This document shows, piece after piece, positions 8,713-17,376 of a DNA stretch of 33,573 nucleotides. The stretch comes from Paraburkholderia elongata (GTDB lineage Bacteria; Pseudomonadota; Gammaproteobacteria; Burkholderiales; Burkholderiaceae): assembly GCF_013177735.1 (NCBI RefSeq), contig NZ_WOEZ01000034.1, positions 1-33,573 on the forward strand, given 5' to 3'. The position numbers were made by a program, and so were the translations under genes. Below the pieces are notes generated by a model. That model did no database searches and was not told the origin of the DNA. It saw only the letters and a list, made by a program, of their open reading frames with translations. Within the stretch, counting starts at the first letter, position 1; each line of letters begins with the position of its first letter.

Positions 8713-9192
8713 TCAATCTGTCGTCGGCGGCCCTGGCAAGGAGCCATTAATTCCGGCCCGAAGGTGCCGCCAGCGGGCCAGCTCTTCTAACACATCGGCA
8801 CGCGATCGCCCAGGTGTCACCTCCAGCCCGACCGGTCGCAATTCTCGCGCAGTGTCCCAGAATTGTTCTGCGCAATGACTCTCAACGATTGGAGTGAGAG
8901 GCACCCGGTAGGTACTGTGCAGAAGCACAAGGAACGCAAGACCATAACCTTTTCGTCTGACAGGCTCAGATACCTCAAGCCGATAGATGTACAAATGATC
9001 TGAGCGTGGTGACAGGCCGTAAGTCGCTTCCCCCACCTTTTCACCGGCAATGCTGAAGATCGCGGTTTCCCAGACTGGATTAGGCAACGTTGGTGATCCG
9101 GGGTCGCTTGTGGTGGTCCTGACACTGATCGCGGGCAGACCGCGTATTTTGCGTCGCCAGGACAAAGTGCGCAGGAAATCGATTATTTTCAT
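8713..9192 (-). CDS. GNAT-like N-acetyltransferase
   Basis: 159 residues from ATG 9192 (M-K-I-I-D-F-L-R); the frame extends to 9261 but the added part is not protein-like. The centre carries L-E-V-S-E-P-V-R-R-K-G-Y-G-L-A-F-L, which fits the acetyl-CoA pyrophosphate loop of GNAT enzymes (R/Q-x-x-G-x-G/A). The rest is poorly conserved and the fold assignment rests mainly on this motif. No strong ribosome binding site is visible. It is convergent with acs, 35 bases between stops. Substrate unknown. Acyltransferases of this fold often act on Acs lysines, but nothing here shows that. Confidence 0.6.
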   Translation of the reverse strand: MKIIDFLRTLSWRRKIRGLPAISVRTTTSDPGSPTLPNPVWETAIFSIAGEKVGEATYGLSPRSDHLYIYRLEVSEPVRRKGYGLAFLVLLHSTYRVPLTPIVESHCAEQFWDTARELRPVGLEVTPGRSRADVLEELARWRHLRAGINGSLPGPPTTD

Positions 9193-9496
9193 GCGATGTC
9201 TGCGGCACGCTGAGGGTAACGGTTCGTGTCGCTGAATTCCAGGCGCACGCAACTGGTACAAAGCCGTCGAGCCATATGTCCAGTATCGCAGGACACGTCG
9301 CGTAAAAAAATCGGCATCGGCTAAAGCGGCGATAGGACGAGGATGACTGCGTGTAGGGGATTTCCTACGGGAGGGCTATACGAAACGCATCTCCCACTGC
9401 TGCACAGGATGCGCCGGATCACGATCGATCCTGCTCGTGTGCTTCCGGGTCCGTTGCGTTATTTGTTATCTGGATGCGTCAGCGTCGGCCAGCACC
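9193..9496. other. Intergenic region without a supportable gene
   Basis: About 300 bases between the GNAT-like gene and the 3' end of fabZ. It must hold the promoter of the GNAT-like gene, yet no good -35/-10 pair was found. Short open frames here show no start context or domain. Confidence 0.4.
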
Positions 9497-9964
9497 TTAC
9501 TGGCCGTCCCCATTCGTATGCCGGACCGTGCAAATCAGACCGGCCTCCGCCGCGACCACGCCATCCACTTCGGCGCGTGCCTTGAACTTCCAGATACCGC
9601 GCATGTGCCGCTCGAACGTCGCGTTCAGGATCAGCTGGTCGCCAGGTTCCACCACGCGCCTGAATCGCGCGTTGTCGATGCCGACGAACAGGTACAGCGT
9701 GTTGGCCGGATCATGCGGCTCTTCCGAGAAGGTCAACAGCGCAGCCGTCTGTGCGAGTGCTTCCAGAATCAGTACGCCCGGCATCACCGGACGACTCGGG
9801 AAGTGGCCCGTGAAGTACGGTTCATTGATTGACACATTCTTCAGCGCCTTGATGCGCTTGTGCGGCTCGAGTTCGAGCACCCGATCGACCAGCAGGATCG
9901 GATAGCGATGCGGCAGCAGCGTGAGAATCCTGTGAATGTCGAGATTGATTTTTTCAGTGCTCAT
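9497..9964 (-). CDS. fabZ: 3-hydroxyacyl-ACP dehydratase FabZ (orphan copy)
   Basis: 155 residues from ATG 9964; a GTG at 9979 is an alternative. It dehydrates 3-hydroxyacyl-ACP in type II fatty acid synthesis. The hot-dog fold signature is complete: [10 protein letters not shown] near 19, then [10 protein letters not shown] with catalytic His about 54, and [10 protein letters not shown] with catalytic Glu about 68. Full length for the family. The usual chromosomal copy sits between lpxD and lpxA; this one has neither neighbour, so it is a second copy in accessory DNA. An orphan fabH lies 6 kb away. Confidence 0.95.
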   Translation of the reverse strand: MSTEKINLDIHRILTLLPHRYPILLVDRVLELEPHKRIKALKNVSINEPYFTGHFPSRPVMPGVLILEALAQTAALLTFSEEPHDPANTLYLFVGIDNARFRRVVEPGDQLILNATFERHMRGIWKFKARAEVDGVVAAEAGLICTVRHTNGDGQ

Positions 9965-10205
9965 GGTATTTCTGTTCACGCATTGACCGCGCGATGATCA
10001 CTCCGGATGCTGGTGCAGGTGGATCGGTAACGCATGCTGCCCGGTCACAGCAACCGACCCTTCTGGCCTGATACCCGCTCGAACCTTGCCCGGTGCTCAC
10101 GCCTTGTCGCCCGAGGCATTGGCAGCCGCCGCGTCGAATGCCCTGATACGGTCGCGCAGTCTGTCAAATTGCACATCACCGCGGCGCTTCGTTTCTCATC
10201 CGGTG

Positions 10206-10229
10206 TACACGGCCCCGTAGGGCCGTGTA
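10206..10229 (-). terminator. Strong hairpin after the sigma factor gene
   Basis: TACACGGCCC and GGGCCGTGTA form a perfect 10-bp stem with a 4-base loop, 14 bases beyond the stop of the minus-strand sigma gene. No T run follows on the minus strand, so it may be a weak intrinsic terminator or an mRNA 3' protecting hairpin rather than a classical one. Confidence 0.55.
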
Positions 10230-10242
10230 TCGCCTCTGGTTT

Positions 10243-12372
10243 CTACTCCTCGCCCAGGAACGACTTCAATCGCCCGGACCGGGCCGGGTGCCGCAGCTTG
10301 CGCAGTGCCTTGGCTTCAATCTGACGGATCCGTTCGCGCGTCACCTCAAACTGTTGTCCGAGTTCCTCCAGTGTGTGATCCCGGCCGCTCTCGATACCGA
10401 AACGCAGGCGCAGAATCTTCGCTTCGCGCGGCGTCAACGTCGTGAGCGCCTCGCTGACGGCATCCCTCATGCTGGCGTGCAGCGCTGCATCGTCGGGTAA
10501 AATCGCCGCGGGGTCCTCGATCAGGTCACCCACGGACGTGTCGTCGTTTTCCCCGACGGACGCATCCAGGGAAACCGGCTCCCTGACGATCCGCAGCATT
10601 GCCAGAATCTTCTTTTCCTGCATCTCCATCCGCTCCGCCAGCACGGCGGCGTCCGGTTCCCGTCCGGTTTCCTGCAGGATCTGGCGCGAGATCCGTTTCA
10701 GTTTGTTGATCGATTCGATCATGTGGACAGGGACCCGGATTGTGCGCGCCTGATCCGCGACCGACCGGCTGATGGCCTGCCGGATCCACCAGGTTGCGTA
10801 GGTGGAGAACTTGTACCCACGACGGTATTCAAACTTGTCAACGGCTCGCATCAAACCGATATTGCCTTCCTGTATCAGGTCGAGAAACAGCAGGCCGCGG
10901 TTCACGTACCGCTTCGCGATCGAGATCACCAGCCGCAGATTCGCTTCGATCATTTCGCCTTTCGCGCGCAGCGTTGTCGCTTCACTTGCGCTCATCGCGC
11001 GACAGACCTCCCTGAAATCATCGAGCGGCAGCACGACCCGCTTTTGCAAAGCAAGCAGTTTTTCCTGTTCCAGCTGGATCGCAGGGAGGTTTCGCTCCAG
11101 CACGCAACTGAACGGGTGCCCTGCTGTGATGAGTTGCTGCGGCCACGCCGGGTTGGTCTCGTTGCCCCGGAAATGCGCGACAAACATATCGCGAGGCACG
11201 CCACACCGGTCAACCGCGATCCGCGCGATTTCGCGCTCGATGGTCCGGACCCCGTCGGCGGATACCCGCAACGCGCTCGTCAAACGCTCAATCGTGCGCG
11301 CCGTGAAGCGGATCGTCGTCAGTTCGGTCTCGATCGCTGCCCGTGCGGCGCGATAACGCCCAGATCCGTAACCCTCCGTTTCGTAGGCATCCCGCAATTG
11401 CTCGAACAAGTCAGCTACCGTTGCCAGCTTCGCCAGCGCGTCACGCTTCAGGGTCTCGCTCTGCAGATCGGCCGACGCGCCTTCAGCACCGTCATCATCT
11501 TCGTCTCCCTGATCCTCGTCGAGGACCGGATCGCCGTCGACGCTTTCCTCCGCGACGGCAATAATGTCATCCGTCTCCACTGCAGCGGGGTCAATCATCC
11601 CATCGACGACCTCTTCGATAGCGGTTGCGCCGCTGGCAACGCCGTCAGCGATCGCCAGTATCTCGGCAATCGTTGTCGGGCACGAAGATATGGCCCGGAT
11701 CACGTCGTTGCGACCCTCTTCGATGCGCCGCGCAAGCGCAATTTCCCCCTGGCGGGTGAGGAGTTCAGTGGTACCCATCTCGCGCATGTACATGCGCACG
11801 GGATCGGTGGTGCGGCCGAACTCGGCGTCCACGCTCGAGATGGCCGCCACGGCCTCTTCCTCGACCTGCTCATCAGACGAACCCGCGACCGCATGATCGT
11901 GCATCACCATGGACTCGGCGTCCGGTGCCTGCTCGAATACGGCGATGCCCATGTCGCTGAAGGCTCTGATCACGTTTTCGATCGCATCAGGTTGCGCCAG
12001 GCGCTCAGGCAGGCAATCGCTAATTTCCCCACGAATGACGAACCCGCGCTCATTTCCGAGCTTGACCAGCGCGCGCAGGCCCGCGCGGCCGTCGTCGTTT
12101 TCTCCAGCGGACTCATCCGGTAGCGCGGCACCGGCGTCGTGCACCCGTGCGTTTGCTTTCATCCGGCGTGAACCGGTCCCCGGTGGAACTGTTGCGACCG
12201 CCGACCCGGAGTCCCGCGCTCCTTCCAGCGTCGAGGAGCTCGCTGGTCGCGTTGTGACCGCGGCCGCCGTGCGTGCGCGATCCGTAACGTCTATGCCGGC
12301 GTGTGCACTCGTCACGTTGAGGTTGCCCGGCACCACGTCAAGTGTCTGCTTCTTCACAGCCTTTTTCGTCAC
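10243..12372 (-). CDS. rpoD: RpoD-type primary-like sigma factor, extra copy
   Basis: 709 residues with a GTG start at 12372, supported by AAGGAG 8 bases upstream. It directs RNA polymerase to promoters. All group-1 parts are present: a diverged region 1.1 (about 60-130), region 1.2 (M-Y-M-R-E-M-G), a long acidic non-conserved region with D/E runs, region 2 ([14 protein letters not shown]), region 3, and region 4.2 with [10 protein letters not shown]. The -10 reading helix is [10 protein letters not shown], with Ser where E. coli has Thr440. The -35 residues R-E are unchanged, so promoter choice should be close to that of housekeeping RpoD. It ends F-L-G-E-E instead of F-L-D-D. The setting (orphan fabZ, maeB, Ehr operon) is not the dnaG-rpoD locus, so this is an additional rpoD. 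The first 60 residues are Ala/Val-rich and variable. Confidence 0.95.
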   Translation of the reverse strand: MTKKAVKKQTLDVVPGNLNVTSAHAGIDVTDRARTAAAVTTRPASSSTLEGARDSGSAVATVPPGTGSRRMKANARVHDAGAALPDESAGENDDGRAGLRALVKLGNERGFVIRGEISDCLPERLAQPDAIENVIRAFSDMGIAVFEQAPDAESMVMHDHAVAGSSDEQVEEEAVAAISSVDAEFGRTTDPVRMYMREMGTTELLTRQGEIALARRIEEGRNDVIRAISSCPTTIAEILAIADGVASGATAIEEVVDGMIDPAAVETDDIIAVAEESVDGDPVLDEDQGDEDDDGAEGASADLQSETLKRDALAKLATVADLFEQLRDAYETEGYGSGRYRAARAAIETELTTIRFTARTIERLTSALRVSADGVRTIEREIARIAVDRCGVPRDMFVAHFRGNETNPAWPQQLITAGHPFSCVLERNLPAIQLEQEKLLALQKRVVLPLDDFREVCRAMSASEATTLRAKGEMIEANLRLVISIAKRYVNRGLLFLDLIQEGNIGLMRAVDKFEYRRGYKFSTYATWWIRQAISRSVADQARTIRVPVHMIESINKLKRISRQILQETGREPDAAVLAERMEMQEKKILAMLRIVREPVSLDASVGENDDTSVGDLIEDPAAILPDDAALHASMRDAVSEALTTLTPREAKILRLRFGIESGRDHTLEELGQQFEVTRERIRQIEAKALRKLRHPARSGRLKSFLGEE

Positions 12373-12448
12373 GCGGTCGCTCCTTAGGATTTGGCGTCAG
12401 GGGTAGCGCGCAGCACGTGCGGCGGCCTTCTCGAGGTGAATAGCCATC

Positions 12449-12697
12449 TCAGAGGCGCGCACCATGCGCCCGGATCAGTTGGACCAGATCAGATACCGAA
12501 ATCTCATACCGGACCTCCTGTTCGGGACCCATCGCATGATGATCGCTGTACCGCTCCTCGATCTCGACGAGCACGGCGGTTCTGCCATCGGGTGACGCCT
12601 GCAGCATGACGTCGCGATGCGCCTGATGACCATCAGGACTGACCGGATCGGGATGCAGGCGCAGACGCCCAAGGCCGTAGTTGCGAGATGAATTCAT
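12449..12697 (-). CDS. Small unknown protein upstream of the sigma factor
   Basis: 82 residues from ATG 12697, chosen for AAGGGAAAG just before it; an in-frame start lies at 12718. The text starts M-N-S-S-R-N-Y-G-L-G-R-L and contains L-V-E-I-E-E-R-Y-S, then E-V-R-Y-E-I-S-V-S-D-L-V-Q-L-I. It is a compact soluble alpha/beta composition without Cys or membrane segments. No family recognised. It lies 76 bases before the sigma gene on the same strand, so the two are probably co-transcribed. It is divergent from maeB across the palindromic site at 12814. Confidence 0.65.
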   Translation of the reverse strand: MNSSRNYGLGRLRLHPDPVSPDGHQAHRDVMLQASPDGRTAVLVEIEERYSDHHAMGPEQEVRYEISVSDLVQLIRAHGARL

Positions 12698-12813
12698 CTG
12701 AGCTTTCCCTTGATTCATTTCTGTCGGTGGTCCTGCCTTGCCGGGTCGCTACAGGCTCGCGCGTGGAGCCGCCAGGTCTGGCGCCCCAGCTCCTCTGCGT
12801 CATGTCGTTGACG

Positions 12814-12830
12814 TGATAATATCATTATCA
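12814..12830 (+). promoter_or_regulatory. Palindromic operator copy 1 (maeB / sigma operon)
   Basis: TGATAAT-ATC-ATTATCA, perfect 7-3-7 palindrome, followed by TTGTCT and preceded directly by TTGACG (12808-12813). It lies 32 bases before the maeB start and 116 bases before the divergent 82-residue gene that precedes the sigma factor. Same element as at 17153, 21282 and 22482. The TTGACG could be a -35 for maeB, which would put the palindrome between -35 and -10, as expected of a repressor site. Confidence 0.75.
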
Positions 12831-12862
12831 TTGTCTGCAAATGTTGTTAACCAGGAGACAAC

Positions 12863-15175
12863 ATGCCTACCCCAGCCCAGGGCAAACTCCGCGAAGCCGC
12901 CCTCGATTACCACGAGTTCCCGACGCCGGGCAAGATCGCGATCGCCCCGACCAAGCAGATGATCAACCAGCGCGACCTTGCGCTGGCGTACTCGCCGGGC
13001 GTCGCGTTCGCGTGCGAGGAAATCGTCGAGAACCCGCTGAACGCAGCCCGTTTCACCGCGCGCAGCAACCTGGTCGGCGTCGTCACGAACGGCACCGCGG
13101 TGCTGGGTCTCGGCAACATCGGGCCGCTAGCCTCGAAGCCGGTCATGGAAGGCAAGGCCGTCCTGTTCAAGAAGTTCGCCGGCATCGACGTGTTCGATAT
13201 CGAGCTGAACGAGTCCGATCCGCACAAGCTGGTCGAGGTGATCGCCGCGTTGGAGCCGACCTTCGGCGGTATCAACCTCGAAGACATCAAGGCGCCGGAC
13301 TGCTTCATCGTCGAACGCGAATGCCGCAAGCGCATGAAGATTCCGGTGTTCCACGACGACCAGCATGGCACCGCCATCGTCGTCGCGGCGGCCATCACCA
13401 ACGGTTTGAAGGTGGTCGGCAAGGACATCAAGAAGGTCAAGCTGGTGTCGTCCGGCGCGGGTGCGGCGGCGCTGGCGTGTCTGGATCTGCTGGTCGACAT
13501 CGGCCTGCCGCTCGAAAACATCACCGTCACCGACCTGGCCGGCGTGGTCTACAAGGGCCGCGTCGAGCTGATGGACCCGGACAAGGAACGCTTCGCACGC
13601 GAAACCGACGCTCGCACGCTCGCTGAGGCGATCGGCGGCGCGGACATTTTCCTGGGTCTCTCGGCCGGCGGCGTGCTGAAGCAGGACATGGTCAAGCAGA
13701 TGGCTGACAAGCCGCTGATTCTGGCGCTGGCCAACCCGACCCCGGAAATCCTGCCGGAACTGGCGCTCGAAGTGCGTCCGGACGCTGTGCTCTGCACGGG
13801 CCGCACGGACTACCCGAACCAGGTGAACAACGTGCTGGTGTTCCCGTTCCTGTTCCGCGGCGCGCTGGATGCGGGCGCGACGACGGTGACGCGTGAAATG
13901 GAAATCGCTGCGGTCAATGCGATTGCCGAGCTGGCACGCCAGGAGCAGAGCGATATCGTCGCGACCGCGTACGGCATCCAGGATCTCTCGTTTGGTCCGG
14001 CATACCTGATTCCGAAGCCGTTCGACCCGCGCCTGATCGTCAAGGTCGCACCGGCGGTGGCGAAGGCCGCGATGGATTCGGGCGTTGCCGAGCGTCCGAT
14101 CGAGGACATGGAAGCGTACGAACAGCATCTGCAGCAGTTCGTGTATCACAGCGGCACGACCATGAAGCCGATTTTCCAGCTGGCGCGTAGCGTCGAGCCG
14201 GAGAAGAAGCGTATCGTGTTCGCCGAAGGCGAAGAAGAGCGCGTGCTGCGCGCCATGCAGATCATCGTCGACGAAAAGCTCGCGAAGCCGATCCTGATCG
14301 GCCGTCCGGCGGTGATCGAGCATCGCATTGCGCGCTACGGCCTGCGTATCACACCGGGTGTCGATTTCGTCGTCGTCGATACGGATCACGACCAGCGCTA
14401 TCGCGACTTCTGGCAGGAATATCACAAGATGATGGCGCGTAAGGGCATCAGCGAGCAGATGGCCAGGCTCGAAATGCGCCGCCGCACCACGCTGATCGGC
14501 GCGATGCTGATGAAGAAGGGTGACGCCGACGGCATGATCTGCGGCACGATCAGCACGACGCATCGTCATCTGCACTTCATTGATCAGGTGATCAGTAAGC
14601 GTGAAGGCTGCCGCGTCTACGCGGCAATGAACGCGCTGGTGCTGCCGGGCCGGCAGATTTTCCTCGTCGACACCCACGTAAACGTCGATCCGACGCCGGA
14701 GCAGCTTGCTGAAATCACGATCATGGCCGCCGAAGAAGTGCGCCGTTTCGGCATCGAGCCGAAGGTTGCGCTGCTGTCGCACTCGAACTTCGGCACCAGC
14801 AACGCGCCGTCCGCGCAAAAGATGCGCGACGTGCTCGAGATTCTCAGGGAGCGCGCGCCGGACCTGCAGGTGGACGGCGAAATGCACGGCGACGTCGCGC
14901 TCGACGCGAATCTGCGCCGCGAAGTGCTGCCCGAATCGACGCTCGAAGGCGACGCGAACCTGCTAATCCTGCCGAATATCGATGCGGCGAACATCGCTTA
15001 CAGCCTGCTCAAGACCGCCGCAGGCAACAACATCACGATCGGTCCAATGCTGCTGGGTTCGGCGAAGCCGGTGCATGTGCTGACTGCGTCCGCCACGGTG
15101 CGCGCCATCGTCAACATGACTGCACTGGTCGTCGCCGATGCGGGTGCCGCATTCCCTTCGTCCCGGACCACATGA
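12863..15175 (+). CDS. maeB: Malic enzyme with C-terminal phosphotransacetylase-like domain (MaeB)
   Basis: 770 residues, ATG 12863 after CAGGAGA. It oxidatively decarboxylates malate to pyruvate, usually with NADP. The malic N-domain has Y-S-P-G-V-A near 46 and the K-A-P-D-C-F metal/substrate segment followed by F-H-D-D-Q-H-G-T near 168. The NAD(P)-binding fold follows with S-G-A-G-A-A-A. From about 440 to 765 there is a Pta-like domain (A-E-G-E-E-E-R-V-L-R-A), which in this family is regulatory, responding to acetyl-CoA, and not a transacetylase. Length is normal for MaeB (E. coli 759). Together with Acs it links malate, pyruvate and acetyl-CoA pools. It is preceded by palindrome copy 1. 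Codon bias is stronger than in its neighbours, as for a well-expressed gene. Confidence 0.96.
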   Translation: MPTPAQGKLREAALDYHEFPTPGKIAIAPTKQMINQRDLALAYSPGVAFACEEIVENPLNAARFTARSNLVGVVTNGTAVLGLGNIGPLASKPVMEGKAVLFKKFAGIDVFDIELNESDPHKLVEVIAALEPTFGGINLEDIKAPDCFIVERECRKRMKIPVFHDDQHGTAIVVAAAITNGLKVVGKDIKKVKLVSSGAGAAALACLDLLVDIGLPLENITVTDLAGVVYKGRVELMDPDKERFARETDARTLAEAIGGADIFLGLSAGGVLKQDMVKQMADKPLILALANPTPEILPELALEVRPDAVLCTGRTDYPNQVNNVLVFPFLFRGALDAGATTVTREMEIAAVNAIAELARQEQSDIVATAYGIQDLSFGPAYLIPKPFDPRLIVKVAPAVAKAAMDSGVAERPIEDMEAYEQHLQQFVYHSGTTMKPIFQLARSVEPEKKRIVFAEGEEERVLRAMQIIVDEKLAKPILIGRPAVIEHRIARYGLRITPGVDFVVVDTDHDQRYRDFWQEYHKMMARKGISEQMARLEMRRRTTLIGAMLMKKGDADGMICGTISTTHRHLHFIDQVISKREGCRVYAAMNALVLPGRQIFLVDTHVNVDPTPEQLAEITIMAAEEVRRFGIEPKVALLSHSNFGTSNAPSAQKMRDVLEILRERAPDLQVDGEMHGDVALDANLRREVLPESTLEGDANLLILPNIDAANIAYSLLKTAAGNNITIGPMLLGSAKPVHVLTASATVRAIVNMTALVVADAGAAFPSSRTT

Positions 15176-15363
15176 CGTTTCAACTGTCACAGGTAAGCGT
15201 CTCGCCGGAAGGATCCCGGATGTACACTAATAAACCCGCGCGCGCTGTGGCAAACGGGGCAGCACCGCGTGAGGCACCTCACTATTCCCGCCACACTGTG
15301 ATTTTTCTAAGTTCGCTGTGCAGGAATCTTGAACCACTCCAATCGGACAGGAAGGTATTAGCC

Positions 15364-15630
15364 ATGGATCAGCCCGGTACGAACGTCACTGCACCAATTC
15401 TTTCTTCCGACTCGGCCGTCTGGTTTTCGGCGTACGGCTTCGGCTGGGGATACTGCGCCTTTACGCTGCCGTCTGAAGCGGTTTGCGCAAAACTCGGCGC
15501 TGGGAACGGGACCGCGAAACAGTTGCTGCTCGCTTTCGAGCTTGGCAAGCGCAAACTGCTGAAGGCGGTAGTGCAAAAAGCGCTTCCATGCACTGGCGAA
15601 CGGATAAGGCTCTCGGCTGATGATCTCTAA
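15364..15630 (+). CDS. Small unknown protein (88 aa)
   Basis: ATG 15364 with GGAAGG about 9 bases before it. The text starts M-D-Q-P-G-T-N-V-T-A-P-I and contains an aromatic stretch, W-F-S-A-Y-G-F-G-W-G-Y, then L-L-L-A-F-E-L-G-K-R-K-L. One Cys near residue 32, another in the A-V-C-A-K segment, and one near 77. No signal peptide or membrane span. Family not recognised. It lies on the same strand as maeB, 188 bases downstream, so it may have its own promoter. Confidence 0.55.
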   Translation: MDQPGTNVTAPILSSDSAVWFSAYGFGWGYCAFTLPSEAVCAKLGAGNGTAKQLLLAFELGKRKLLKAVVQKALPCTGERIRLSADDL

Positions 15631-15804
15631 CGCAGAACTGAAGCGTCGCTGTGTCGCCTATTGCCTCTGGCGACCGGCAGCACACGTTGAGCGTTGTCAG
15701 GTGCCTGCCATCGTCTACATTTCCGCTCCGTCATAATCAGGAACGCCGCGGACGCAGGATGCGGCACCCTACTCTCGTAGCGCAGGCTTCCCTATGAATT
15801 TCGC

Positions 15805-16782
15805 CTACGCGAGCATTGCCAAAGCACCCCATGTCACGCCAGCACCCACTGCGTGCATTAACACCCTGTCACCGCGACAGATCCGACCGTCCCGATAAGC
15901 CTGATCCAGAGCGAGGGGGATGGAAGCAGCGGACGTGTTGCCATGCTCATGGACGGTCGAGACCAAACGATCCACCGGGATGCCCAGCTTGCGCGCGGTA
16001 GCTTCCATGATGCGGATGTTCGCCTGATGAGGTACGACCCAGGTGAAGTCTGACATCGCCAGTCCACACTGTGCCGCGACTTCCTCGCTTACCGCCTGGA
16101 GCGCACCAACCGCCAGCTTGAACACTGCCGGCCCATCCATGCGCAAAAACGGATCTCCCAACACAGCTCCACCTGCAATGCTGCCCGACACTTTGAGGAT
16201 TTCCGAGTGGTGCCCGTCGGCATGCAAGGCCGCGCCGAGTATCCCCGGCTCCTCCGATGACCTCAGGATCACGGCGCCAGCGCCGTCGCCAAACAGCACA
16301 CAGGTATTGCGATCCTCGAAATCAAGGAGTCTGGAGAATGTCTCCGCCCCGATGACGAGTGCAGTCTTCACTGACGTGCCCCGTATCAGCGCGTCTGCGA
16401 CCGTGAGTGCATAGATGAACCCACCGCACACCGCCTGAATGTCGAAAGCTGCACAGCCGTTTCGTATTCCGAGTTTCCGCTGGACAAGACAGGCTGTGCT
16501 CGGAAAGATTGCATCGGGTGTGGTGGTGGCAACTACGATCAGATCGATGGCATCCGCTTCGATTGCCGCCGCAGACATGGCCCGAGACGCGGCCGCTACC
16601 GCAAGATCGCTCGTTTGCGATTGATGGTCAGCAAACCGTCGGGACTGGATGCCGCTCCGTGAATAGATCCAGTCGTCGCTCGTTTCGATGCCCCTGCTGG
16701 CAAGTTGCGACACCAGGTCCGCATTTGAAATGATGTTCGGAGGCAGGAAACTACCGGTTCCGACAATACGTGCAAATGACAT
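15805..16782 (-). CDS. fabH: 3-oxoacyl-ACP synthase III FabH (orphan copy)
   Basis: 325 residues from ATG 16782; an in-frame GTG lies at 16791. It condenses an acyl-CoA starter, classically acetyl-CoA, with malonyl-ACP. The thiolase-fold catalytic triad is complete: Cys119 in D-I-Q-A-V-C-G-G-F, His in V-V-P-H-Q-A-N-I-R near 250, and Asn in H-G-N-T-S-A-A-S near 280. Family proteins more often read C-S-G-F or C-A-G-F; C-G-G-F is a small change near the active site. No plsX, fabD, fabG or acpP nearby, so it is an accessory paralogue. A 43-residue ORF ends 2 bases before its start. FabH paralogues also make alkylquinolones or other acyl products, so the role is open. Confidence 0.94.
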   Translation of the reverse strand: MSFARIVGTGSFLPPNIISNADLVSQLASRGIETSDDWIYSRSGIQSRRFADHQSQTSDLAVAAASRAMSAAAIEADAIDLIVVATTTPDAIFPSTACLVQRKLGIRNGCAAFDIQAVCGGFIYALTVADALIRGTSVKTALVIGAETFSRLLDFEDRNTCVLFGDGAGAVILRSSEEPGILGAALHADGHHSEILKVSGSIAGGAVLGDPFLRMDGPAVFKLAVGALQAVSEEVAAQCGLAMSDFTWVVPHQANIRIMEATARKLGIPVDRLVSTVHEHGNTSAASIPLALDQAYRDGRICRGDRVLMHAVGAGVTWGALAMLA

Positions 16783-16784
16783 GA

Positions 16785-16916
16785 CTAACACCGGTCAGAA
16801 TGTGGAAGGAAGCTCGCCGCTGTCAGGAAGGACATCCCGGAGTGAGGGAGGCTGATATCAGCTCCGCCACCGGCGATGAACAGCAACTCCAGCAGCCACT
16901 TGATGAACGCCGGCAT
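16785..16916 (-). CDS. Possible 43-residue hydrophobic ORF coupled to fabH
   Basis: ATG at 16916 is preceded by GGGAAAAGG about 10 bases away. The product starts [18 protein letters not shown], a short hydrophobic helix, and ends with F-L-P-H-S-D-R-C. Its TAG (16785-16787) lies 2 bases before the fabH ATG, which would favour translational coupling. Too short to judge by composition. It may be a leader ORF or chance. Confidence 0.35.
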   Translation of the reverse strand: MPAFIKWLLELLFIAGGGADISLPHSGMSFLTAASFLPHSDRC

Positions 16917-17043
16917 ATCGCAAATACCTTTTCCCACCGACTGCGGCACCATCGGACGCGGGCTTCTGGATTTATTCCCCGTGTCCGTCCTGGCACCATC
17001 TTCCCGTATACCCCTGCCCGGCTGCGAACGAGCCAGTCAACGG

Positions 17044-17125
17044 CATGCAGACATTGATGACGAGGCTTCTCAAAGGTTGCGCTATTCGCTGGATCGATCA
17101 ACACCGTGACCCGGATGCACCTGGA
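17044..17125 (-). pseudogene. Remnant of a ribbon-helix-helix gene
   Basis: The minus strand encodes R-V-T-V-L-I-D-P-A-N-S-A-T-F-E-K, closely matching the beta strand and first helix of the intact protein at 18887-19084 (R-L-T-I-L-I-D-P-V-K-K-E-A-F-E-K). After this the similarity fades: only V-D-W-L-V-R-S-R-A-G-V-Y loosely recalls the second helix and its tail. There is no good start in frame. I read it as a decayed duplicate. The similarity is by eye. Confidence 0.4.
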
Positions 17126-17152
17126 TGTCAGACAAACGAGGAGCGTATCGCA

Positions 17153-17169
17153 TGATAATATCATTATCA
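17153..17169 (+). promoter_or_regulatory. Palindromic operator copy 2 (first spermidine-synthase-like gene)
   Basis: TGATAAT-ATC-ATTATCA followed by TTATCT, identical in its 17 bases to copy 1. It extends on the right to a third ATTATC half, so three GATAAT-like hexamers are present here. It lies 207 bases before the gene at 17377 and 236 bases before the fabH-linked ORF on the other strand. Confidence 0.75.
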
Positions 17170-17256
17170 TTATCTACTGCCTGCCTGTGTGACAGATTTA
17201 TGCCCCCAGGGAGCTAGCCGTCCCGTCGCAGGTTAATGGTTCCGGCGACAGGACGT

Positions 17257-17304
17257 CTGACTGGCCGGACTGGAACGGGACGGCGATTGTGGGCCGCCAG
17301 TCAG
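17257..17304 (+). repeat. 9-bp inverted repeat in the leader of the gene at 17377
   Basis: CTGACTGGC (17257-17265) and GCCAGTCAG (17296-17304), with a 30-base loop. In the transcript it would form a stem between palindrome copy 2 and the start codon. It could act on mRNA stability or attenuation. No T run follows. Confidence 0.45.
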
Positions 17305-17376
17305 TCCGAAGACGCTACGCTCATCGCATGAGGTGAGCGGACCGAAACCGAACAGGAACGTCATTCAGACCGCAGC

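Noticed and set aside
10723..12123. 466-codon plus-strand frame opposite the sigma factor
   Set aside because: Antisense shadow; no domain, no start context.
13127..14887. 586-codon open frame on the minus strand inside maeB
   Set aside because: Arg/His/Asp-rich shadow of a high-GC gene; maeB on the plus strand has full domains and a ribosome binding site.
17153..17176. Fur box, from the repeated GATAAT/ATTATC hexamers
   Set aside because: The shared feature of all four sites is 7-3-7, not the 7-1-7 spacing of Fur, and none of the genes is an iron-uptake gene. Not fully excluded for copy 2, which has a third hexamer.
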